64,000 bases of DNA from Falciphora oryzae. Lineage: Eukaryota; Ascomycota; Sordariomycetes; Magnaporthales; Magnaporthaceae. The notes beneath the pieces were generated by a model, which ran no database searches, had not been told where the DNA came from, and was given only the letters and a program-made list of their open reading frames with translations. This document shows positions 10,757-20,946 of this stretch, piece after piece. The stretch is from NCBI GenBank assembly GCA_000733355.1, contig JNVV01000008.1, positions 349,244 to 413,243 of the forward strand, read 5' to 3'. The position numbers and the translations under genes are program-made. Within the stretch, counting starts at the first letter, position 1. Each line of letters opens with the position of its first letter.

Positions 10757-12669
10757 TCAAACGAGCACGATCTCTTCACTCTCTGGACCGTCCCGCACGT
10801 AGCTCTCCCCATGCATTATACCGTGCACGTAAACATGCGTCAGCAGCCTATAGCCGCCCGGTGCCGGCCGCAGCAATTGCGGTATCTCCAGGCCGTCGAC
10901 GACCGCGATCTTGTCTCCAGGCTTGACGACGACGGGGAGAGGGTCGGGGGCGACTCCGATAAAGCCACGTTCCGTGTAGAAGAGACACTTTTTCAGGTTT
11001 AATTGAAGTGCCAAACAGAAGAACCCAGAGCCCGGCCCTTGTTGGATGGCAGCAAAACTGCCCGGGTTCAGGGGCTTGGAAAGAACGTCGTACCAATGGC
11101 CAAAATTCTCTGGCCTTGCGCCGTCGTCCAGGAACTCGGGATGGTCCATGACCAGGGTTCGTGTAGGGCCTCCTTCGGGGCCTCTCCGGTGGGGTAGTCG
11201 GACCGTTGGCTCAGCCTGATCCAATTTTGGAACACCAGGTGCGCCTGGAAGCGGAGCAGGTGAAGCTCCATCAGGTGCTCCCTGTCCTGACTGAACACTC
11301 CATCTTTTATTCGCTGCACCTCCGGGTTGTCTCCATCAAGCGACTCCCCTCGGTCTTTGATCGAGTCCACGACCTTGCCCCGAATAATTAGGTTCTGGTT
11401 CGCATCGTCGGAGGAGAAGCGCCAGCGAGGTGCGACCGTTCCCCCGGCCGAGGGATGGTTTTCAAAGAACGGCGACCTCATCTCGTGACGCCATGCAGGG
11501 CTGCTCCAGTCCGGGACCCAGGAAGGGAGATCCTCGCGGCGACTGTCAGACGGTACATGGTACAGGACACGCAAGTTCTTGTCGTGATCAATGCAGGCCG
11601 CGGTGGCCTCTCTGTAGACAGTCGCGATGGTCTTTTGGTAATCAGGCACCGGGAAGGGAACATCCAGCTCCTGAAAAAGCCCGTACAAGGCGAAGACCTT
11701 GTCCTTCGGGTCGCGCGAGCGCTTTTCTCGAGCACTTCCCAATATGGCAGTCATTTTAGGATAATGCTGGATCCTACGCTCGGTAGGGAGCGACTCTGCA
11801 GACCTTTTGACAGCAAGGTACGTCACCAACTGGGTCTGCAACGCCATCGCTTTTATCCAGTGACGCCAGGGATAATCCGCGCGAATTAGAGCCGCGATGA
11901 AGGCGTAAAGGCACACCCACGAGATCGCGTTGTCGCCACAATATATAATAACGCGATCGGCGAACGATAGTGTAACTTCTTGAACGGTCCACATGCGATG
12001 GAACCAGGACCGCTCGAAAATCGCGATGAATGGGTCATCGAAAGAAGTCTTCGCCTCTGGTTTACGCATGTTAATAGCCGAACCCCTTGTGTGTTTCCGG
12101 CGGCAAGTACCCAACGTACGGCGACCGACAAGCCGCAGCTGTTCTACTGCGGGCAGCATCACGTCGTCCAGAGGTCCTTCGGGCAGACGGCCGAGATTAT
12201 TTGGGTTAATCTTGGCAACCACTGCTCTCAAATGCTCTAGAAACTTCTCGAACTTCTCGTCGCTTTCGCCGAGCCAGACGACGACGGAGCTCGCCTTCTT
12301 GAATATCTCCTCCATGATGGCGACCTGCGCGCTCCGCTCGGCGACGGCGCCTTTGCTCTGGTCGATGCAGATGCCGTCGATCCACAGCGCACGTTCCGCC
12401 TCGCTGATCCGGAGTCGGCGCATGGCGGCCTCGCAGTTTGGGGTGACGAGCAAAGTTTCGCCGTTGCACTCGACCGGCCGGGACGGAGACTGAGCATCCC
12501 AGGCGTACGACAAGGCCGTGTAGCCCTCCCTTGCGTCCTCGGGGACGTCGAGGGAAACCTCGGAAAGTCTGCAGCAGAGTGGCGCCGCTAAATCCGGTGA
12601 CGGTTTCAAAAACAGAATCCGCGTGTGTCGTGGGCTGGAGGTAGGAACGTAGCGAAAGGTTCGATCCAT
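10757..12669 (-). pseudogene. HET-domain (heterokaryon incompatibility) gene with one frameshift
   Basis: Single exon from ATG 12669. The HET domain is complete: YTALSYAWD, LWIDGICIDQ, VVVWLGE, RSWFHRMWTVQEV and DPKDKVFALYGL, in canonical order. The frame runs to a stop at 11068 (533 codons). The expected C-terminal part (CLFYTERGFIGVAPDP, GDKIAVVDGLEIPQLLR, YVHGIMHGE) lies in another frame ending at 10757. The change point is near 11161-11166, just after YPTGEAPKEA, where a single lost base explains everything. HET proteins start a cell-death reaction when incompatible fungal cells fuse. The frameshifted product keeps the entire HET domain and loses about 135 residues, so partial activity cannot be excluded. 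A base-calling error is the other explanation. Confidence 0.85.
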
Positions 12670-13027
12670 AGTGGTCAATCGGTTTCGGTTGCAGAAGCCT
12701 GGAGAGGTGAGGACGAAGAGAAGAGGGGGAAATGGAGGAGCGGAACGGAATTTTTTTTTTTTTTGTATTGGGAGATCGGGAACACGTCTAGACGCAGGAG
12801 CCGGTAATGCTCCAAGGCTTTCCCATTTCGGTTTACCGAGCCTGGCCATCAGTTGGTCGGGCAAGAGTTCACGCGGTCGTCTGCCTGGACGGGAGGGCGG
12901 TGCATATAGCACAGTAGAAATGCAGACGGAGGCCTGGCAGACAGTCTGGATGTGGGGGGGTGCTGCCACATCTAGAGCTGGCTGTTCACGGCGGTAGAAA
13001 GATCCTCCCATACCATTCGAGGGATCT

Positions 13028-13060
<33 letters not shown>

Positions 13061-13650
13061 CTGTGTATCATGCGTCGTGTCCGGCGAGCATATCTAGTCT
13101 AGTTGGGGGAAAGAGGAACCCCAAAGAACGAAATACAGCGCCTTGGGTTGGACGGACATGGATTGGAAAACATCGCAGTCTACTGAAAGAACGCCCGCAC
13201 TCACCCGGATGACTTGCGATCCGCCTGGGCCGTTTCTGCTCTGGCGGCCCCCTGGTTCCGGGCGGCGGCTGGCTATGCTGCCGCAAATCCCCGGCAGGTT
13301 TCGTGATACATATTTTCACCTCGACCTCGGCTCCCGTCCGGTCCGGCTGCTCGATTTTGCGACGCCGCCCCTACCACCTAGCATCACAATCAGCTCTGTC
13401 AACCGCCGATTCCCCGCCGCCAAGCCATCCCGCCCCGTTCGACTTCGACCGCATTGGATTGGGTGGCAGTGGCAGCGACCACGCTGTGGCGGCCGTTACA
13501 GCCACCGCAGCTGCTCTTCGTCTCGTTTCGGATCCGGGCGGCGGTTAGGGTTTTGGACGCGGCGACCGCCGCTAAAATCTCCGTAGGGCTTCGGAGTCGC
13601 GCGGTCCCGGCGCTCGACGCTCCGTTCCGCGATATCCGTTGACATAGTGG
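12670..13650. other. Upstream region of the HET gene, poly-T tracts
   Basis: Holds a 15-T run (about 12750-12764) and a 29-T run (13030-13058). No gene supported; the open frames are GC-rich artefacts. Confidence 0.45.
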
Positions 13651-13659
13651 CACTTCCAC

Positions 13660-14870
13660 ATCATTATCGTCGCCCCCAAACTCTCATCGAACTGCCCCAT
13701 AGGCCAGTCCCCCACGATCCTGGACCACGCAGCGGCCGATACGGCACAGGAGTTCCGCGACCACGAGCAACGATACCACGCCCACCTCGATCGACACCGT
13801 TTTCGCAGGCTGTCGCGCGTGCCAACGCACCCGCCGTCTCGCCGCCGCTCGTCTCCGTACTACGCGCCGCTCCTCGGTATGGCCGGTAGCTCGGGCCGGG
13901 GCGCCGGCGAGGCACGGCTTGGAACTGCCGAAACCGGAAGCGGCCACCGAGATGCTCGACTCCCTGCGCTGCGTACGGCGATTCGGGTTCCCGCAGCCGT
14001 TGGGCATGCTGCATAAACCATGCGACGCGCGGTGCGTTCCGAGTACGACTACTGGCACCGCTGCTCGCTCGCTGCCGCTGGCATGCCGGAAGCCCTGGTG
14101 GCTGCGTTGGCTAATCGAGATCTAGAGCATCCGGACCGTGTAAGTAATGAGCACGACAAGCTGAGTGATAGCTTCGGCCCCATCGATCGTAGCCTGGCTC
14201 GCGGGCCGCCCAGGTGGCACCTTCCGCCCGAAGCCGGAGGATCTTACCTCGTGCTACGTCGGGCCCTCGCTCACGGACCCGGCCGCCTGAGTTTGGCAGC
14301 CTCCTGCACCCAGGCCCCCCGCTCGAAGCTCGAGGCGCTGCGGGAGGCGAGGAGGCACTTGTGGCAGGGTGACGGGGGCTGTAACGGCTACCGGGCGACG
14401 GGCACATCCCAGGGTCACCTCGCCGTACCGGCACCTCGGCGCGTCCGGCTCCGGCACGTCGTTCCATTGCGAAAACGCCGAGCTCTGCCCCCGTCAATGT
14501 CAACCCGCCCGGGTGGAAGCTGTAGACCCCGATCGCCCACGAGGGCACGGCTAAGTTCGAGGATTTCGTGCACGAGCTTTTCGGCGGCGGCGGCGGCGGC
14601 GACGGGCTGCGTTGCGACCAATGGTTGCGCCACTATGGCGTGGTTGTTGGGCCGTCGGAGCTGGACGCCGTGGGCACCCGTCATTAGCTCCGCGCGGGGC
14701 CGGGGGGAGGTGGTGGTTACCCGGCCGGAGCAGCACCACTGCGTCATCAACGTGACGTCGTCGTCGGCCGCCGCCATCAACGTCCTGCTCCTGGGCGAGC
14801 CGACGTTCCCCGACAGGGGGCTGCTCGCTTGCGAGGCTTACGTCGCACACAACCTTGCTTAGGATGAGTG
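13660..14870 (+). pseudogene. GC-rich decayed coding region, family not recognised
   Basis: Several patches look translated but sit in different frames: EYDYWHRCSLAAAGMPEAL (14040-14096), AKFEDFVHELFGG (near 14550), LRHYGVVVGPSELDAV (near 14625) and RPEQHHCVINVTSSSAAAIN (14730-14789). The longest single open frame (14020-14862) joins unrelated patches and is low-complexity in between. I read this as one or more dead genes. No family can be named. Confidence 0.3.
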
Positions 14871-15179
14871 CGGCGGCGAGAACCTCGAAAATTGGCTTTG
14901 CGCGCTACAAAAGGACTATTTCGTTCCGTTCCTCTTTCTCGGCCTCTTTGCCGCTGCTAGTCCCCCCGTTGACGGCATGCCCAAGGTGGGCCGATAGCCA
15001 GCGATGCTCAACTGGCACCCACATTCCTTCGAAAATAAAGCCGTGTCGTCCCGCAAATGATGGCTTTCGAGCCCCTGGGAAAGGCCTGTTCCGGGAGCGA
15101 AGGAACATCCCTCGAGAGGTGCCTGTAGGTAAATAGCTACCTAAACCATGCCCATGCCAGCGAGAATCGAAAGGCATGT
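14871..15179. other. 3' flank of the caspase-E2 gene
   Basis: No gene seen. Near 14890 it repeats about 25 bases found after the A tract at 9146. Confidence 0.4.
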
Positions 15180-16845
15180 TTACTTTAATCTATCGGACAC
15201 CCCTTTTTCTCCCTCATGCGGCGCGTAGTCCCCCGTTGTGTTATAAAACCCATCAGCTCTCTCGCCCGGATTGATGATATCCCCCACGGCATACATCCTT
15301 GTCCATTTCCGAGCCTCGGCTCTGAACTTGCTATGATCCGGATCACGAGCCGTAAAATGGGCAACTACGGGATCGACGACGGGGTCGGACCATCCGGGGG
15401 AATCTAGCAACGCCCGAATAGATAAAAGTGTGTGGTGGATCATAAGCGCCGGAGACCATTGGTCCCCGAGTATATCGACGCAGATAGCGCCGCGCTTGTC
15501 AATATTTGGATGCAAAATTTTAGTGATGAACCAAATGTTAGGTGGCATCACCGGGTAATCCCTCAACCTGATCTGCAGATGGAAGATGCCTCCTTCGTAG
15601 GGGCTGTCTGGCGGGCCTTGGATCGTGCCGTGCACGGCAGTCATGTTGCCCTCGTCGATGAACTTGAAGGTGCAACCTCCGGTTTCGGCTGCGCTCCATT
15701 TTGATAACAATCTGAGCTCGTTCATGACACGCTTGGTTAGTCCCAGCGACAACGGAAAGGCCTCCGTGGTGAGTTTGGTCGCGTTAAGCCGGTTTGAGGA
15801 TACTAGGTGCTCGAAATCCGGCGAGGAGGGCCCGTTGCCCGTCGGTGCGGATTGCGTGGCGCTGCCGGTGTCGGTTCCGCTCGTGCCGGGGTCTCGCTCT
15901 TCAGGTGCGGTATGGAATGTGAAGCGACTCCCAACCGTCCTACCGCATGTATCGAACGGCTGTTCATTCTCTCCACTTGGATCTCGATATCCTCGCAACA
16001 ATGCTGGACGGATAGAGCTCGTTGTCACCATCGCTGACGTGTTGCTCTTGATTGACTGGGCCCTGTTTCCGGCTGCCGATTGTTGGGCGGAGAACCGGGA
16101 CTTGACGCTGAAGAAGCTCGGCATCCTGCGGAGCCAGGCAGTACGGGTCTGCTTTCCTTCGTGGAGGTGGACAGGAGGCGACGATCGTTGCGTATGGGGA
16201 CCGGACAGGTTGTAGTCCTGGGACAAGCAGTGGTATATGTCGTAAACGTGGATGCCGTCTGCGAAGCACTCCTTGAGCTTGTCGGCCACCTTTCTGGTGA
16301 AGCAGCTCTTCCCGGACCTTGGCGTCGTCATGTCGACGCCACAGGCCAGCAAGAGTTCGACCATCCCCTCGTGCCGCTCGCCGACCGCGCTCCCTGCGGA
16401 ACAGCAGTCGAGAATCATCAAAATGTCGGCCTGTTTTTGAGAGAATTGCTGGCGCAGGGCGGACCAGTCCACCGCCGGCTGTCCGTCACTGTGGCTGTTG
16501 AAGCCTTTCTGTTAGGCCGTGCGTTAGGGGCGGGGAGGCTGGCACTTACAGCGACCAAAGGAGATGCCTGTCCGAATTTGTGTATCCGTGTCCGCCGTAG
16601 TAGAGGACGAGCAGGGTCTCTGGCCCGTCCCTCCCAAGGAAATCGAGCAGCCGCTTTGTCAGCTCCGTGGTCGAGTTGGTACCGGGTATCTTCCACTTCT
16701 CGGTGATGAAGTTGTAGTCTTCTTGAAACACGTGCTGGATCCTGTCTAACTCCTCGTCGAAGCGACCGTCACCCTTCTCCCAGCTCAAGAGCAGCACGTG
16801 AGCGTAAAGATACGGGTATTCCCGCTCCGAAGCATGGTCGGCCAT
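15180..16845 (-). CDS. Caspase-like protease domain fused to an E2 ubiquitin-conjugating domain
   Basis: Exons 16845-16550 and 16494-15180, joined in phase across a 55 bp intron (GTAAGT / CAACAG); 536 residues. I chose ATG 16845 (MADHASEREYPYLYAHVLLL) because the open frame further upstream has no ATG. Residues 10-230 are a fungal C14 caspase-like domain: VLLLSWEKGD, then the histidine motif YYGGHGY (His 86) and the cysteine motif LMILDCCSAGS (Cys 130), followed by GVDMTTPRSGKSCFTRKVAD. A serine/threonine-rich linker leads to a complete E2 fold (about residues 365-515): IQGPPDSPYEGG, IRLRDYPVMPPN, then HPNIDKRGAICVDILGDQW with the thioester cysteine, SPAL and a terminal helix FRAEARKWTRMYA. 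Caspase-like domains cleave proteins in cell-death pathways, and E2s pass ubiquitin to targets. One polypeptide carrying both, each with its catalytic residues, is not an arrangement I know as described. It is divergent from the gene at 17360. Confidence 0.85.
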
Positions 16846-17359
16846 CCTTCCTGGAGACGGCCAGTGTGGGGGACAACGGCGACAACCGAATCGCCTTGCC
16901 GGGGTCGGCGGACTGGATGTAACGAGGGCCCGATCGGGGGACTTGGAAAATGGCTTCAAATTGCGGATAATCTTTCGGGACCTCGAGCGGCGCTCAAGGA
17001 ACAGAATCCACAGGATCCCGACGGTTTACGGAGGAGGGTTAAATGGACACACAGCCCAGGCGGTGTCGTTGGTTCGAATCCCCGTCGGGGACCTCCGAGG
17101 GTGGCGTGGGCGCTAACAGCCTCTTGTGGCCAATTACAGTGACCTTATATCACCTCCGTGTGACCGAGAACTTGAGAGGACGTATGGTCCGCGCTTTGCG
17201 CCCGGCAATGCTGCCTGCTGATCAAGCCCGTACATAGCCTCAGTTAAGATCCTGGGGTCAAGGTGGGAGGTGGAGGGGTCGCAACCCTCCAGGGCAGAGC
17301 TCAACTACCAGGCGCTCCACAGCATTTATCCAACAGCTGCCATCTCGACCTTTGAGCAA
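16846..17359. promoter_or_regulatory. Divergent intergenic region of the caspase-E2 / 301-aa pair
   Basis: About 514 bp between two divergent start codons. It contains a perfect tRNA B-box-like GGTTCGAATCC at 17079-17089, but no complete tRNA cloverleaf can be folded around it. Confidence 0.4.
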
Positions 17360-18383
17360 ATGCCCACCCACCCCACCCTCGCCAAGTCCTACGCCGAGGA
17401 CATGAAAGCCCTCGGCCGCGGATATGGCTTCTACGAGCCCGAGGCGGCGGGCAAGGTTCGGCGGGGTATGTGCGGCTACATCGACAACACCGGCGCGTGG
17501 AGACACATCGTCGACCTGACGAGCCGACGAGAGTTGGAAGAACAAGGATTCGCTTCGCCGGGACATCTCGTCGAGGCAACCCCGCGAAAGGACGAATGGG
17601 GCGACGTGACTTCGGAAGGCGTCGACGCCATAAGGTCCGAGTTCGAGGCGGGAGGCGACGCCGGCGTCGTCGGCGTGCAGATCCAATTCGTCCTCGGTGC
17701 TTCCAGGACGTCCGGCGCCGCCTTGATCTGCAACAAGCCCGCGTACCGTGAGGGCTTCGAGCACGAGGGCCCGCTGAGGAGGTGGGCAAAGGAGCACGCG
17801 GCCAGGATCGCCAAGATGTTTCCCGAGGTGAAGACGTACGGATTTCACGTGGTGCAGTCCACGTGGGTCTCGGAGGACGTTTGGATCAATGCGTGGAGAG
17901 GGGCTCAGTCCGAGGTCTCGATCCGTTTCAGTGTTCGCGCCGTCAATGTTGGCGAGGTTGCTCCGGCCCTGTCCTACACCCATAGCCAATCCATTGGTTG
18001 CTGGGTTCATCCGCTCAAGCCCGTAGGTGTTCTCGTCGTAGCATCTCTTATGGCTTGGGCACTGATGTCAGGGTTCAGGACGAAGATGAGCCGGTCCCCG
18101 CAAAAGTAGTCCTGTTTTTCAAGGGGCTCGAGTTCCGTATCCGCGGGACAGTTGCAAACAAGGTTTGGTTTAACTAATCGCAAGATTGATTCGACCGAGT
18201 GGTTGTTCTAACACAGAAGCTTAGGCCTGGATCCACGAGACGCGGGGCGAAGACAGAGGTGAAAGCTTCATCGCCACCAACCCCGAAGACCCGACAATGG
18301 TGTACGCAGTCGAGTGCTTTAGAATCGGGGGCGATGACAGGGACGAGGACGACGAATGTGACGAAAATAACGTCGACGATTAA
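17360..18383 (+). CDS. Fungal protein of unknown function, 301 aa
   Basis: Exons 17360-18022, 18079-18162 and 18225-18383 splice in phase (introns 56 and 62 bp, the second with a CTAAC branch site). Upstream in-frame ATG 17270 is possible; I prefer 17360 (MPTHPTLAKSYAEDMKALGR). Recognisable as a conserved fungal family by the order: YAEDMKALGRGYGFYEPE, CGYIDNTGAWRHIVDL, LICNKPAYREGF, WAKEHAARIAKMFPEVKTYG, VVQSTWVSEDVWINAWRG and a strand-rich second half ending in an acidic tail (DDRDEDDECDENNVDD). No catalytic motif, signal peptide or membrane segment is visible. The family seems mostly beta and uncharacterised. The gene is intact beside several dead neighbours and faces away from the caspase-E2 gene across a shared upstream region, which hints at joint use but does not prove it. 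Confidence 0.7.
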
Positions 18384-19281
18384 TACGGACGGCCTATAAG
18401 GATCACACTCGTGCATTGGTTTCCAATATTAAATCAATGTTCATGTCGTGCACGTTGCTGGGGGGTTCTGGTTCCGGTAGCATCGACGAGATGCTTGTCA
18501 AGCAGGTTCCCACAGTAGGCAAAAATGGTCGACTTGTACCCACATCGATTCCGGCTCATTTTGGTGGCCCTGTCTTCAGACTGGAGGTTGCGCAAAACTC
18601 AATATTTCCTTTTTAGAAATGTCAGTCTGGGCTTGTGGATACTCCAACCCTCATCGAGGGATAGGATGGAGGTGAGTCTTTGTTCTGGCGCTTTTATTAC
18701 AATTTAACTAGGTAGGTAGACATGCCCTGATGGGTGCATTTCCAACTCTGTGATTGCTGGCGTGATGCTTGGCGGAGTAGTGAATTCGGACTGTCAGCTA
18801 CCACTTCCGAGTGACGCAACTGGCTTGCCAGCCCGCGCTATAAAAGCAAGCACCACAGCCCTCCTTCCTTAGGCGATGCCATAGACATGAAGTTTCGAGT
18901 TCAAATACCCACTAGGTACCTCAACATTTTGCCTTCCAACACGAGAGCACCGTGCGACTGGTACTGGTATATAGATTTATTTACCCTTTTCGACTTCTAT
19001 AAGCCATAGGGAGTATCTGCTAATCTAGGTAATATTGGGATAAAAACCGTGCCTCCGGTGTTATAACCGTTTAATAAGGTCGGGTAAAAAGGTCCCGTCG
19101 AGCTACTAGCGAGTCCTCTTCGTGTGCTTGGACTGGTACTGGTAAGTGTTCTGCTCGAAGCCAAAGTCTTGGCTAAAAAATCAGGGTCAGGTCAGGATCC
19201 GTGCTTACGAGGCCCTGTGGCCGTCGAATTATCCAGATCCTTCAATACTTCTGCCTCTCTACGTGCATCATCCTGATCACC
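18384..19281. other. Gene-free boundary between accessory and core regions
   Basis: No gene supported. The 14-mer GACTGGTACTGGTA occurs twice (about 18957 and 19132). The region separates the decayed left arm from conserved genes. Confidence 0.45.
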
Positions 19282-20633
19282 ATGTCGGGTGCAAACAAAA
19301 AGCAAAACGGCATGGTCAGTTTCCTAACGCTCTTGTGGATAGCGGCCCGATGATGGTGACAACTGACTTTGGGCTGCTTGACTCCTCCATGTAGCAGACC
19401 ACCAATTTCCCGCTCGCGAGAATCATTGACGAGTATCGACCCGATCTCGGCGTCTACGAGGAGTTCTACCGCCAGGTCCATGCGGACCCCGAACTATCAG
19501 GCGTCGAGGCCGAGACGGCGAAGGTGGTGGTCAAACACCTCAACGAGCTCGGCTTCGAGGTTCACGGCGACATCGGCGGGCACGGAGTTGTGGGTGTGCT
19601 GAAGAACGGCCCTGGCAAGGTCGTGCTCATCCGAGCCGAGCTCGATGCACTGCCGACCAAGGAGCAGTCCGATGTTCCTTACAAAAGCACCAAGCACATG
19701 ATCGACCGCTACGGAAACGAGCGGCCTGTCATGCACGCTTGCGGCCATGACATGCACATGGCGACCCTCCTTGGGGCGGCGGCACTCCTAAAGCGAGCCT
19801 CGGAAGAGTGGAGCGGGACCCTGCTGGCGGTGTTCCAGCCGGACGAGGAGGAAACCGGTGGCGCGCAAGCGATGGTAGATGGCGGCCTCTACGACCTAGT
19901 CCCGGTTCCTGACATCATGCTTGGCCAGCATCTCGTGCCCCTTCCCGCCGGCCAAGTAGCGATCCGGTCCGGCCTCGCCCTTGTGGCTGCAGATGCGGCC
20001 AACGTCCAGGTGTTTGGAGCCCCAGGCCCGGGGCTTAACCCGCAAATATGCGTGGACCCCGTAGAGGTGGCTATCCGGATCGTCATGGGAATTCCGGGCT
20101 GGGTCTGCGAGGAATTCGCCGACGAGGATGCCACCGTGGCATGCTGGGGCTTCCACGCAGGCGTCCCGGGCAGCGACTTCGTCACATTCGCAGACCTGCT
20201 CCTGGACATCAAGACGGCCAAGCCTGAGGTCCGCAGGAGGGTTCTTGACTTTGTCGAGAAGAAGATCCAAGACGAGTGTCGCGCCGCGGGGTCCCCGAAG
20301 GACGCAGAGATCAAGTTTTCAGTCAGGGCGCCTCTGACCATCAACGACCCCAGCATCACCTTCAAGGTCGCCGAGAGTTTCCGGGAGTATTTCAAGTTGG
20401 ATTCGGTCGAGATGAGGTCTGCGCGCGCCACCGAAGACTTCCCCGCCCTCGGTGGTCAACACGGAGTTCCATATTCGTATTGGAACTTTGGCGGCTCCAA
20501 ATACGCGGCTGAGGATGATTCACAGCCGACCAATCATTCGCCCTTCTTCGCACCGGAGATACAGCCAACGCTGAAAGCTGGCACGGATGCCATGGCGATT
20601 GCGGTGTTGACGTTCGTGGCCAAGAGACAGTAG
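19282..20633 (+). CDS. M20 family amidohydrolase / metallopeptidase
   Basis: Exon 1 (19282-19314) encodes 11 residues; an 80 bp intron (GTCAGT donor) leads to exon 2 (19395-20633); 423 residues. Metal-site motifs of the M20D group are present: IRAELDALPT, HACGHDMHMA, QPDEEETGGAQ, LGQHLVP and, near the end, TNHSPFFAPE. Such enzymes hydrolyse N-acyl or peptidic amides with two metal ions. In the lid/dimerisation domain, where relatives have a GGHGS-type histidine that helps bind substrate across the dimer, this protein reads VFGAPGPGLNPQICVDPVE and lacks the histidine. It could be a substrate-shifted or weakened enzyme. No secretion signal, so probably cytosolic. Confidence 0.85.
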
Positions 20634-20946
20634 ATTCCAGTCTCACGGTTCGTATGGTGTCGCTTCGAAGGATTTTTCTTAGAATTTGTGATTGACAGTG
20701 ATGGTTTGCTGGTTTAAGATTTGGAGTCCAGGGGGTGAAAGTGAAAGAAAATGACGAAAAAAAAAAAAAAAAAAAAGTAGTTAACTATGCGGACGCGGAT
20801 TTTGCAGTTTTGCCCCGCCGCCATACGTCACTGCGCGGGTTCACACTGCGCGGTGGCCGCAGAACAATGCTGGAGCCCCAGTTGTCGCGTAGAATCATAA
20901 TGAGAGTCACTCCATCAACGTACTGGTAAACAGCACAAGAATCAAA
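20634..20946. other. Short intergenic stretch with an A tract
   Basis: A 21-A tract at 20757-20777, then the ELP5 upstream region. Nothing else seen. Confidence 0.5.

Noticed and set aside
14020..14862. 280-codon open frame as one gene
   Set aside because: Its protein joins unrelated, low-complexity stretches; better coding patches lie in other frames.
16495..16549. Frameshift inside the caspase domain
   Set aside because: A 41-bp intron model left the frames mismatched, but the 55-bp intron with acceptor CAACAG joins them in phase.
17030..17100. Possible tRNA gene around a perfect B-box (GGTTCGAATCC)
   Set aside because: Neither the T-stem nor a D-arm or anticodon arm can be paired properly, and no A-box is correctly spaced.
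17258..18010. 250-codon minus-strand frame
   Set aside because: Antisense to the spliced 301-aa gene, which has phase-consistent exons.
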